Origin: Gallionellales bacterium UBA7399
Lineage (GTDB): Bacteria; Pseudomonadota; Gammaproteobacteria; Burkholderiales; Gallionellaceae
NCBI GenBank assembly: GCA_002470125.1
Contig: DKNB01000017.1
Span: 267-33,380 of the forward strand
Direction of reading: 5' to 3'
DNA: 33,114 nucleotides
Shown here: positions 8,406 to 16,128 of the stretch, one piece after another
Layout of the letters: each line of letters opens with the position of its first letter
Position numbering within the stretch: position 1 is the stretch's first letter
Program-made: the position numbers and the translations under genes
Notes under the pieces: generated by a model
What the model was told of the DNA's origin: nothing
Database searches by the model: none
What the model saw: only the letters and a program-made list of their open reading frames with translations

Positions 8406-9574
8406 GAGATCTACATCAAGTTGATGGTCACACCTTAATCTTGCTACGCAATGGTGAAGAGTACTTCCCACGTTTAATTGCAACTATAGATCAAGCCATT
8501 CGTTCTGTTTGCATTGAGACTTATATTTATGCGGCTGATACTTGTGGTTATCAGATTTCGCAAGCTTTACAGCGAGCCGCTAGACGTGGCGTGAAAGTGA
8601 ACTTGTTGTTGGATGGCTTTGGCTCAGCTGGCTTGCCACCAGAATGGGTAAGTGATTTGCGTCGAGCTGGTGTAGAGGTTTTGTGGTATCGCCCAGAGAG
8701 ATCACGTTTCAGCCTGCATCGCAATCGTTTGCGTCGTTTGCATCGCAAGTTAGCGTTAGTGGATGAGCGAATTGCATTCGTGGGCGGTGTTAATATTTTA
8801 GATGACACACCAGGTGGTCGGATTAATGCCCCACGTTTGGATTATATGGTGGAAATGCAAGGAAGTACGACAGAATATGTGAACTTTGTGATGAAACGGT
8901 TGTGGGCGTTGGTGTCATGGAGAAATTTTAAACGACAACGTGAGCATATAAAGCTTCTGTTGACGCATAAAAGTGCTACTCAGCATGGTGTGACCCTAGT
9001 GTTACGTGATAATTTTCGCCATCGTCATGATATTGAACGCGCTTATTTGAAAGCTATTGCTGGTGCGCGGCGAGAAATTATCATAGCTAATGCCTATTTT
9101 TTGCCGGGGCAAAACTTTCGGCGTACTTTGATAGAGGCAGCTTTGCGCGGTGTTCGTGTTGTGCTGCTATTGCAGGGTCGAGTGGAGTATCGTCTGCAGC
9201 ATTTTGCTACTCTCGAGCTGTACGATGATTTGTTGCGAGCCGGCATAGAGATATATGAATACAGGGCCAGCTACATGCATGCCAAGGTGGCGGTAATTGA
9301 TAGTTATTGGGTGACTGTTGGCTCGTCTAACATCGATCCGTTTAGTTTGTTCTTGGCACGCGAGGCTAATTTGGTTGTGCGTGATGCAAGATTTGCAGAA
9401 TTTCTACGTGCTGACTTATTGCAGGAAATTACATACGGAGCACGCTTGATTTCTCTTGCCGATTGGCAAGAACGTGGAATTTGGATGCATTTTTTGACGC
9501 GCGTTAGCTATGCGATAACACGTTTTTTGGTCGGCGTGACTGGCTGCGCGCGTGGACATGGTGATGTTCAGTAA
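8402..9574 (+). CDS. clsB: Cardiolipin synthase B-type phospholipase D-family protein
   Basis: A 390-residue protein with two phospholipase D HKD motifs: HRKLALVD (His114, Lys116, Asp121), followed by FVGGVNI, and HAKVAVID (His293, Lys295, Asp300), followed by TVGSSNIDPFSL. It lacks the N-terminal membrane segments of ClsA, and its length fits ClsB (YbhO), which makes cardiolipin or phosphatidylglycerol by phosphatidyl transfer at the inner membrane. The start is the ATG overlapping the previous stop (ATGA). The conserved neighbour YbhP-like gene supports ClsB. The C-terminus includes a hydrophobic stretch (YAITRFLVGVTGC) that may associate with the membrane. Confidence 0.92.
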   Translation: MRDLHQVDGHTLILLRNGEEYFPRLIATIDQAIRSVCIETYIYAADTCGYQISQALQRAARRGVKVNLLLDGFGSAGLPPEWVSDLRRAGVEVLWYRPERSRFSLHRNRLRRLHRKLALVDERIAFVGGVNILDDTPGGRINAPRLDYMVEMQGSTTEYVNFVMKRLWALVSWRNFKRQREHIKLLLTHKSATQHGVTLVLRDNFRHRHDIERAYLKAIAGARREIIIANAYFLPGQNFRRTLIEAALRGVRVVLLLQGRVEYRLQHFATLELYDDLLRAGIEIYEYRASYMHAKVAVIDSYWVTVGSSNIDPFSLFLAREANLVVRDARFAEFLRADLLQEITYGARLISLADWQERGIWMHFLTRVSYAITRFLVGVTGCARGHGDVQ

Positions 9575-9650
9575 TTTGTACTGTATGTATTTTATTAAGC
9601 TGGGTGTCTGCGTGATCTAATTGTGTGCAGCACGCAATGTGTGGCAAAGC

Positions 9651-9656
9651 TATAAT
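9651..9656 (+). promoter_or_regulatory. Candidate -10 box ahead of the ABC exporter
   Basis: A perfect TATAAT, 25 bases before the preferred ABC-exporter start. No good -35 box is found 16-18 bases upstream (TTGTGT at 9621 is 24 bases away), so this is weak. Confidence 0.3.
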
Positions 9657-9681
9657 GCGCCATACATTTCTTTATATCATT

Positions 9682-11481
9682 ATGCGTTCGCGCCCCATCC
9701 CATTGAGTCATTCACCCCGCGGTAACTGGAATATCATCCGTGCCCTTGTGCCTTATTTGTTGGAATTTAAGGCCCGTGTTGTGTTGGCGTTGCTGCTACT
9801 GGTTATGGCAAAGCTTACCAATGTGGCGGTACCACTGATACTTAAGGAAATAGTTGATGTTTTAGACAAGCCGAAGGCAATTTTGGTGGTACCAGTGCTG
9901 CTTGTCGTTGGGTATGGTTTGCTGCGATTGTTTAGTACATTATTTGGTGAGTTACGTGATGCCGTGTTTGCCAAAGTAACTCAGCGTGCCATACGACGCG
10001 TAGCCCTCAAGCTGTTTGTCCATATACACAATCTGAGTCTTCGTTTTCACCTAGAGCGGCAGACCGGCGGTGTGTCACGCGATATTGAGCGCGGCACAAA
10101 AGGAATTAGTTTTTTGCTGAACTTTATGTTGTTTAGCATCTTGCCAACGTTGCTGGAAATTGGACTGGTGTCTGGTATTTTGTTGTACAAATATGATTCA
10201 TTGTTTGCGGTTATAACCTTCATTACTTTGATAGTTTATGTGGTGTTTACTTTATTTGTGACTGAGTGGCGAATAGTATTTCGACGCACCATGAATGACA
10301 TGGATTCAAAGGCAAATACGCGTGCTATAGATAGCTTATTGAATTATGAGACGGTGAAGTACTTCGGTAACGAAGCTTACGAGGCCCGGCGTTATGATGA
10401 GCACATGGGCAAGTGGGAAACCTCCGCGGTTCAGAATCAAACCTCCCTGGCTGCGTTAAATTTTGGACAGAGCACGATTGTTGCCGTGGGGATGACTGCT
10501 TTAATGTTGTTGGCCTCCAGTGGGGTCGTCAAGGGAGATTTAACCTTGGGCGATCTGGTCCTCATTAACGTTTTTATGTTGCAACTCTACATGCCATTGC
10601 ATTTCCTTGGCTTTGTTTACCGTGAAATTAAGAACTCCTTGGTGGATATGGAAAAAATGTTTCGCTTGCTTGGCGAGAATCGTGAGATAGAGGATGTATC
10701 AAATGCGATTCCGCTGAGCCTTCGTCAGGCCTCGATACACTTTGAGTGTGTTTGTTTTTCTTACGATCGAGAGCGACAGGTTTTATTTGATGTAGATTTT
10801 TATGTGCCGGCCGGTAAAACTATCGCCATAGTTGGGTCAAGCGGGGCAGGAAAGTCCACCCTGTCGAGGCTTCTTTTTCGTTTTTATGATGTAAATTCTG
10901 GACGAATATTAATAGACGATCAGGATATCAGCAAGGTTACACAGACCAGTTTGCGTGCCGCAATCGGCATCGTACCACAAGATACTGTGCTGTTTAATGA
11001 CAGTATTTATTACAATATAGCTTATGGTCGCCCCGAGGCTACGCGGGAAGAGGTGTTGCACGCGGCGCAATCTGCCCACATCCATAATTTTGTTACATCC
11101 TTACCCGGTGCTTACGACACCATGGTGGGTGAGCGTGGGCTGAAGTTGTCTGGCGGCGAGAAGCAACGTGTAGCAATTGCTCGCGCCATTCTAAAAAATC
11201 CAGCGATCCTGATTTTTGATGAGGCGACCTCGGCACTTGATTCAAAGTCAGAGAAGATTATTCAGTCTGAATTGCGTGGTATTGCGCGTAATCGAACCAC
11301 GCTCGTGATTGCCCACCGCTTATCTACCGTTGTGGATGCGTATCAAATATTGGTCATGGACGGCGGACGTATTGTTGAGCGAGGCACACATCACGAATTG
11401 CTAGCAAAACAAGGTTTGTATGATCAAATGTGGACCTTGCAGCAAAAAGAGGAGGGGGAGCTCGGTGTGCTGCAGCTTTGA
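9682..11481 (+). CDS. Atm1-type ABC exporter, fused membrane and ATPase domains
   Basis: A 599-residue half-transporter of the Atm1/HMT family, expected to work as a homodimer in the inner membrane. The membrane domain (about 20-315) has several hydrophobic helices and the family-typical RETGGVSRDIERGTKG-like QTGGVSRDIERGTKG, YETVKYFGNEAYEARRY and FLGFVYREIKNSLVDMEKMF. The ATPase has Walker A GSSGAGKST (about 385-393), signature LSGGEKQ (about 489), Walker B ILIFDEATSALD and the switch IAHRLST. Atm1-type exporters move glutathione or sulfur-containing compounds and can protect against metals; the substrate here is unknown. I prefer ATG 9682 because a TATAAT box overlaps the earlier ATG at 9655, but upstream starts cannot be excluded. 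Confidence 0.9.
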   Translation: MRSRPIPLSHSPRGNWNIIRALVPYLLEFKARVVLALLLLVMAKLTNVAVPLILKEIVDVLDKPKAILVVPVLLVVGYGLLRLFSTLFGELRDAVFAKVTQRAIRRVALKLFVHIHNLSLRFHLERQTGGVSRDIERGTKGISFLLNFMLFSILPTLLEIGLVSGILLYKYDSLFAVITFITLIVYVVFTLFVTEWRIVFRRTMNDMDSKANTRAIDSLLNYETVKYFGNEAYEARRYDEHMGKWETSAVQNQTSLAALNFGQSTIVAVGMTALMLLASSGVVKGDLTLGDLVLINVFMLQLYMPLHFLGFVYREIKNSLVDMEKMFRLLGENREIEDVSNAIPLSLRQASIHFECVCFSYDRERQVLFDVDFYVPAGKTIAIVGSSGAGKSTLSRLLFRFYDVNSGRILIDDQDISKVTQTSLRAAIGIVPQDTVLFNDSIYYNIAYGRPEATREEVLHAAQSAHIHNFVTSLPGAYDTMVGERGLKLSGGEKQRVAIARAILKNPAILIFDEATSALDSKSEKIIQSELRGIARNRTTLVIAHRLSTVVDAYQILVMDGGRIVERGTHHELLAKQGLYDQMWTLQQKEEGELGVLQL

Positions 11482-11571
11482 TCTGTTTGCGATGAAGGCT
11501 GAATTGCAAGTCCAGCTCTCCCTATGAGCCCCCGTCTAAGTTGTTAGGTGTGTCTAGTAGGCAATCTTCTG

Positions 11572-11580
11572 TGGCATAAT
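11572..11580 (+). promoter_or_regulatory. Candidate extended -10 promoter for leuC
   Basis: TG-G-CATAAT, an extended -10 element, lies 25 bases before the preferred leuC start and would give a leader of about 20 bases. No clear -35 box, which extended -10 promoters can lack. Confidence 0.35.
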
Positions 11581-11605
11581 TATTGGCTCTAGGATGGGTG
11601 AAGAC

Positions 11606-13009
11606 ATGGGTAAGAAAACTCTATACGACAAGCTTTGGGATAGCCATGTGGTGCACGTTGGAGCGGATGGCACCACTTTGATTTATATTGATCGTCATCT
11701 GGTGCATGAAGTGACTAGTCCCCAGGCGTTTGAGGGCTTGCGATTGGCTGGGCGTGAGCCCTGGCGTGCAGCGTCCATGCTCGCCGTAGCGGACCATAAC
11801 GTGCCAACCACTGATCGTGCACAGGGCATTGCCGACCCAGTTTCCAGATTGCAGGTGGAGACACTGAGTAGTAATTGTGACGAATTTCGCATTGTTGAAT
11901 TTGGAATGACAGATTTGCGTCAGGGTATTGTGCATGTCATTGGGCCTGAACAAGGCGCAACTTTGCCAGGTATGACTGTGGTATGTGGCGACTCACACAC
12001 TAGCACACACGGTGCATTTGCCGCACTGGCATTCGGTATTGGCACTTCTGAGGTTGAGCATGTAATGGCTACGCAATGCCTGCTAATGAAGAAGGCTCGT
12101 TCCATGCAGATAATAGTGGAAGGTTATCTCGGCAGGGGTGTTACAGCCAAGGATTTGGTATTGGCGATAATTGGTAAAATTGGTACAGCAGGCGGCACAG
12201 GATGTGCGATTGAATTTTCCGGGAGTGCGATCCTGGGGTTGTCCATGGAGGGCCGTATGACGATATGCAATATGGCCATCGAGGCAGGTGCACGGGCCGG
12301 CATGATAGCCGTTGATGCTACAACAATAACTTACCTTGAGAATCGGCCTTTCGCGCCTCAGGGCGAATTATGGAATAGGGCAGTAACTTATTGGCGCACT
12401 TTGTGTAGCGACGAGGGTGCTAAATTTGATAGTGTAATTCGATTTGATGCAACTACAATCAAACCCCAAGTGACTTGGGGCACCTCACCAGAAATGGTTG
12501 TAGCAGTGGACGACAGGGTGCCAGATCCGTCGAAAGAGGTCGATCCAGTGAAACGAAAAAGCATGAACCTTGCTTTAGAGTATATGGGGCTGGAGGCAAA
12601 CACTCCGATAACTAAAATTCAGATCGATAAAGTGTTTATTGGCTCGTGCACAAATGCCCGCATTGAGGATTTGCGCGCTGCAGCAGAGGTAGTGAGAGGG
12701 AAGTTTGTTGCTCCAAATATAAAGATGGCCATGGCAGTGCCTGGCTCTGGACTTGTTAAAAGACAAGCTGAATACGAGGGCTTGGATAAGGTGTTTATAG
12801 AGGCTGGATTTGAATGGCGAGAGCCGGGATGTTCTATGTGCCTTGCGATGAATGCGGACAGGCTTGAGCCGAGTGAGCGATGTGCTTCAACTTCTAATCG
12901 AAACTTCGAAGGACGGCAGGGATTGGGCGGCAGGACACATTTGGTTAGTCCGGAGATGGCAGCAGCAGCAGCCATCTCTGGTCACTTTGTGGATGTTAGA
13001 AATTTTTAG
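11606..13009 (+). CDS. leuC: 3-isopropylmalate dehydratase large subunit
   Basis: With LeuD, isomerises 2-isopropylmalate to 3-isopropylmalate in leucine synthesis; an aconitase-family [4Fe-4S] enzyme. Family landmarks include TLYDKLWDSHVV at the start, VVCGDSHTSTHGAFAALAFGIGTSEVEHV, FIGSCTNARIEDLRAA (first cluster Cys) and EPGCSMCLAMN (the other two). I chose ATG 11606 (MGKKTLYDKLWDSH, 467 residues, the usual size) over ATG 11594, because AGGA is then at a usable distance and the extra four residues are not family-like. First gene of leuC-leuD-leuB; the gap to leuD is 79 bases with no gene visible. Confidence 0.97.
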   Translation: MGKKTLYDKLWDSHVVHVGADGTTLIYIDRHLVHEVTSPQAFEGLRLAGREPWRAASMLAVADHNVPTTDRAQGIADPVSRLQVETLSSNCDEFRIVEFGMTDLRQGIVHVIGPEQGATLPGMTVVCGDSHTSTHGAFAALAFGIGTSEVEHVMATQCLLMKKARSMQIIVEGYLGRGVTAKDLVLAIIGKIGTAGGTGCAIEFSGSAILGLSMEGRMTICNMAIEAGARAGMIAVDATTITYLENRPFAPQGELWNRAVTYWRTLCSDEGAKFDSVIRFDATTIKPQVTWGTSPEMVVAVDDRVPDPSKEVDPVKRKSMNLALEYMGLEANTPITKIQIDKVFIGSCTNARIEDLRAAAEVVRGKFVAPNIKMAMAVPGSGLVKRQAEYEGLDKVFIEAGFEWREPGCSMCLAMNADRLEPSERCASTSNRNFEGRQGLGGRTHLVSPEMAAAAAISGHFVDVRNF

Positions 13010-13088
13010 TACTGCGCGGAGATGATGTATCGGGACTTGATGTAGATTATGCTGACTCTAGGCAGGGCGTATTGGATGATAAATATAT

Positions 13089-13727
13089 ATGGATAAATTT
13101 ATTCGGATGGATGGGCTTGTTGTACCGCTCGATCGTTCTAACGTGGATACGGATGCGATAATTCCTAAGCAATTTTTAAAATCCATTAAGCGTACTGGTT
13201 TTGGCCCTAATTTGTTTGATGAGTGGCGCTACCTTGATCATGGCGAGCCTGGTATGGATAATTCAATACGACCACTTAATTCTGATTTTGTGCTAAATCA
13301 GCCACGCTACAGGGGTGCAAATATCTTATTGGCACGCGAAAATTTTGGTTGTGGTTCATCACGCGAGCATGCGCCATGGGCATTAAGTGGTTACGGTTTT
13401 CGTACCATTATCGCCCCCAGTTTTGCGGATATATTTTGTAATAATTGCTTCAGAAATGGCTTGTTGCCGATCACATTGGATGCTTCAAGCATAGACGACT
13501 TATTTGTGGCAGTGATGGCAACGCCAGGCTATCGTCTGAAAATTGAATTGGAGCAGCAGGTCGTCGTGACGCCGAGTGGGATGACATATCACTTTGAGGT
13601 AGATGCTTTTCGTAAAAATTGTTTATTAAATGGACTGGATGACATCGGTCTAACCTTGAAATATGTAAGCGAAATTAAGGAATACGAAGAGCGGCGTAAA
13701 CTTAAAGAGCCGTGGTTATTTGTTTAA
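13089..13727 (+). CDS. leuD: 3-isopropylmalate dehydratase small subunit
   Basis: The swivel-domain partner of LeuC, 212 residues, full length. Typical stretches are GLVVPLDRSNVDTDAIIPKQFL at the N-terminus, LLARENFGCGSSREHAPWAL (substrate-binding loop) and IIAPSFADIFCNNCFRNGLLPI. It starts with ATG giving MDKFIRMDG. It lies between leuC and leuB with short gaps (79 and 35 bases), consistent with one leu transcript. Confidence 0.97.
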   Translation: MDKFIRMDGLVVPLDRSNVDTDAIIPKQFLKSIKRTGFGPNLFDEWRYLDHGEPGMDNSIRPLNSDFVLNQPRYRGANILLARENFGCGSSREHAPWALSGYGFRTIIAPSFADIFCNNCFRNGLLPITLDASSIDDLFVAVMATPGYRLKIELEQQVVVTPSGMTYHFEVDAFRKNCLLNGLDDIGLTLKYVSEIKEYEERRKLKEPWLFV

Positions 13728-13762
13728 ATTTGTTGTGTAAATAATATAAAGAGGCTGGTTCT

Positions 13763-14842
13763 ATGAAAATAGCGGTGTTACCGGGTGACGGTATCGGGCC
13801 AGAAATTATTGCCCAGGCTGCCAAGGTCCTTGAAATTTTTCGACTCGAGGGATTGCCGCTCGAGCTTGAGTATGCCCCTATTGGGGGGGCTGGATATGAT
13901 GCAAATGGCGATCCATTGCCGGATGCGACACTAAAGCTGGCACAAGAATCGGACGCCATCTTGCTGGGAGCGGTTGGTGGCTATAAGTATGATGCGCTTC
14001 CTCGTCTGCTGCGTCCAGAGCAGGGGCTGCTACGCATTCGAAAGGGACTTAATCTGTTTGCCAATTTACGCCCAGCGTTGCTGTATCCAGAGCTGGTAAG
14101 CGCCTCTACATTGCGCCCAGAAATAATATCGGGACTGGATATTATAATATTGAGGGAGCTGACGGGCGACATTTACTTTGGTCAACCTCGTGGCACACGC
14201 ATGCTTGCCAATGGCGAGCGACAATCTTTTGATACCATGTTGTACAGTGAATCTGAGATTCGTCGTGTGGCACATGTTGGCTTTAGCATTGCCATGCAAC
14301 GTGCCGATGCAAGTGGCAGGGGTAGGTTATGCTCGGTCGACAAGGCTAATGTGCTGGATACAAGTATGTTGTGGCGAGAGGTGGTAATCGAGGTGGCAAA
14401 GGAATATCCAGCAGTCGACCTATCGCATATGTATGTGGACAATGCGGCGATGCAGCTAGTGCGAGCACCTAAGCAGTTTGATGTAATTCTGACGGGGAAT
14501 ATTTTTGGTGACATTTTATCAGATGAGGCCTCCATGCTAACTGGCTCTATTGGTATGCTGCCATCCGCCTCGTTAGATGAGAATAACAAGGGTTTGTATG
14601 AGCCTTGCCATGGTTCCGCGCCAGATATTGCCGGTCAAGATATTGCCAATCCGCTAGCGACAATCCTATCATTAGCAATGATGATGCGTTATACATTTGC
14701 ACGTGCAGATATCGCCCAACGTATTGAGGCCTCTGTACAAAAGGCTTTGCGGCGTGGTTTGCGTACAAAGGATATTGCTGAGTTGGGCATGAAAATAGTT
14801 GGCACGAGTGCGATGGGCGACGCCGTGGCTGAAGCGTTATAG
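13763..14842 (+). CDS. leuB: 3-isopropylmalate dehydrogenase
   Basis: NAD-dependent oxidative decarboxylation of 3-isopropylmalate to the precursor of leucine. At 359 residues it is normal. It starts MKIAVLPGDGIGPEI with AGAGG upstream. Landmarks are LLGAVGGYKYD, the substrate arginines in RKGLNLFANLRP, LRELTGDIYFG, CSVDKANVLDTS, VDNAAMQLVRAP, GNIFGDILSDEASMLTGS and EPCHGSAPDIAGQDIANP. Aspartate at the start of the NAD-specific loop fits the leucine enzyme rather than NADP isocitrate dehydrogenase, to which it is related. The 195 bases after it carry the asd leader. Confidence 0.97.
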   Translation: MKIAVLPGDGIGPEIIAQAAKVLEIFRLEGLPLELEYAPIGGAGYDANGDPLPDATLKLAQESDAILLGAVGGYKYDALPRLLRPEQGLLRIRKGLNLFANLRPALLYPELVSASTLRPEIISGLDIIILRELTGDIYFGQPRGTRMLANGERQSFDTMLYSESEIRRVAHVGFSIAMQRADASGRGRLCSVDKANVLDTSMLWREVVIEVAKEYPAVDLSHMYVDNAAMQLVRAPKQFDVILTGNIFGDILSDEASMLTGSIGMLPSASLDENNKGLYEPCHGSAPDIAGQDIANPLATILSLAMMMRYTFARADIAQRIEASVQKALRRGLRTKDIAELGMKIVGTSAMGDAVAEAL

Positions 14843-14993
14843 AGGTTGACCAGTTAGATCTCTTCCCAATCTTTTTGGTGCGAGCGTGTTCTATCTGACC
14901 TGAGGCAGGTCTTGATGGTTTCGGTCGTCTGATTAGATTGAGATTTCCCCTTGAGGGTGGCGCGTATTACTGGTGCCCCTGTAGCAATATACG

Positions 14994-15010
14994 TTAACTC
15001 CCTGAGTTAA
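14994..15010 (+). promoter_or_regulatory. Inverted repeat in the asd leader
   Basis: TTAACTC and GAGTTAA, a perfect 7-bp pair around a 3-base loop (CCT), lie 27 bases before the preferred asd start and just upstream of its ribosome binding site (AAAGGA). It is followed by an AT-only stretch, ATTAATTAAT. It could be an operator or an mRNA hairpin; it is not a normal terminator. Confidence 0.4.
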
Positions 15011-15037
15011 ATTAATTAATAAAGGATGCAGCTTGGT

Positions 15038-16063
15038 ATGAGCAAAAAATATAATGTTGCGATTTTGGGTGCGACGGGGGCCGTTGGTGAGGTCATTCTG
15101 TCCATTCTAGAGCAACGAAATTTTCCAGTGGATAAGATTTTTCCTTTGGCGTCCAGTCGATCTGCCGGTTCTGCGGTGACATTTTGTGGCCAGGAGTTGA
15201 CGGTGCTGGATGTAGATGGGTTTGATTTTTCACAAGCACACATTGGGTTGTTTTCTGCCGGTAGTGACGTATCAGAGAAGTATGCACCTATTGCGGCAGC
15301 AGCTGGCTGTGTGGTGATTGATAATACCGCTCAATTTCGCTATGACGATGACATACCTCTGGTGGTGCCAGAGGTAAATCCACATGCCATTTCGCAATAC
15401 AAGAACAGGAATATTATTGCGAATCCAAATTGCTCCACCATTCAAATGGTGGTTGCATTGAAACCTATTTATGATGCGGTGGGTATAGAGCGCATCAATG
15501 TGGCCACTTATCAAGCTGTCTCGGGTACCGGTAAGGAGGCGATTGAGGAATTGGCAGAGCAGACGCGCGCTTTATTTAATCATCAAGATATAAAAATTGA
15601 TATTTACGATAAGCGAATTGCATTCAATGTGTTGCCACACATTGATGTTTTTATGGATAACGGTTATACAAAAGAAGAAATGAAGATGGTCTGGGAAACG
15701 CGTAAGATCATGGAGGATGAACATATTATGATTAACGCTACTGCCGTACGAGTGCCAGTTTTTTATGGGCACTCAGAGGCGGTGCATATTGAAACACGTA
15801 AGAAAATAACCGCTAAAGAGGCTCGCACCCTGCTGGAGTCTGCGCCTGGCGTCCTAGTGGTGGATGAGCGTAAGCCGGGCGGATATCCCACTGCCATAGA
15901 GGCAGCTGGTCAGGATGCGACCCTGGTTGGACGTATTCGCGACGATATATCACACCCACGTGGACTTAATTTATGGGTGGTAAGTGATAATGTTCGCAAA
16001 GGAGCCGCACTAAATAGTATACAAATTGCCGAGATTTTGATTGAAATGTATTTAGCATCGTAA
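15038..16063 (+). CDS. asd: Aspartate-semialdehyde dehydrogenase
   Basis: Reduces aspartyl phosphate to aspartate semialdehyde, the branch point to lysine, diaminopimelate, methionine and threonine. The NADP-binding GATGAVGE is at the N-terminus, the catalytic cysteine is in NPNCST, QAVSGTGKEA follows, and the later catalytic region includes RVPVFYGHSEAVHIE. Length is 341 residues from ATG 15038 (MSKKYNVAILG). An ATG at 15026 abuts AAAGG with no spacing, so the later start is preferred. Its place between leuB and fimV is the usual betaproteobacterial order. Confidence 0.97.
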   Translation: MSKKYNVAILGATGAVGEVILSILEQRNFPVDKIFPLASSRSAGSAVTFCGQELTVLDVDGFDFSQAHIGLFSAGSDVSEKYAPIAAAAGCVVIDNTAQFRYDDDIPLVVPEVNPHAISQYKNRNIIANPNCSTIQMVVALKPIYDAVGIERINVATYQAVSGTGKEAIEELAEQTRALFNHQDIKIDIYDKRIAFNVLPHIDVFMDNGYTKEEMKMVWETRKIMEDEHIMINATAVRVPVFYGHSEAVHIETRKKITAKEARTLLESAPGVLVVDERKPGGYPTAIEAAGQDATLVGRIRDDISHPRGLNLWVVSDNVRKGAALNSIQIAEILIEMYLAS

Positions 16064-16128
16064 ATGCGTACTGATTATTCTGCTATGTTGCGTTGTTTTG
16101 TGAGAATCTTTATAGGGGTGAGGGTGTT

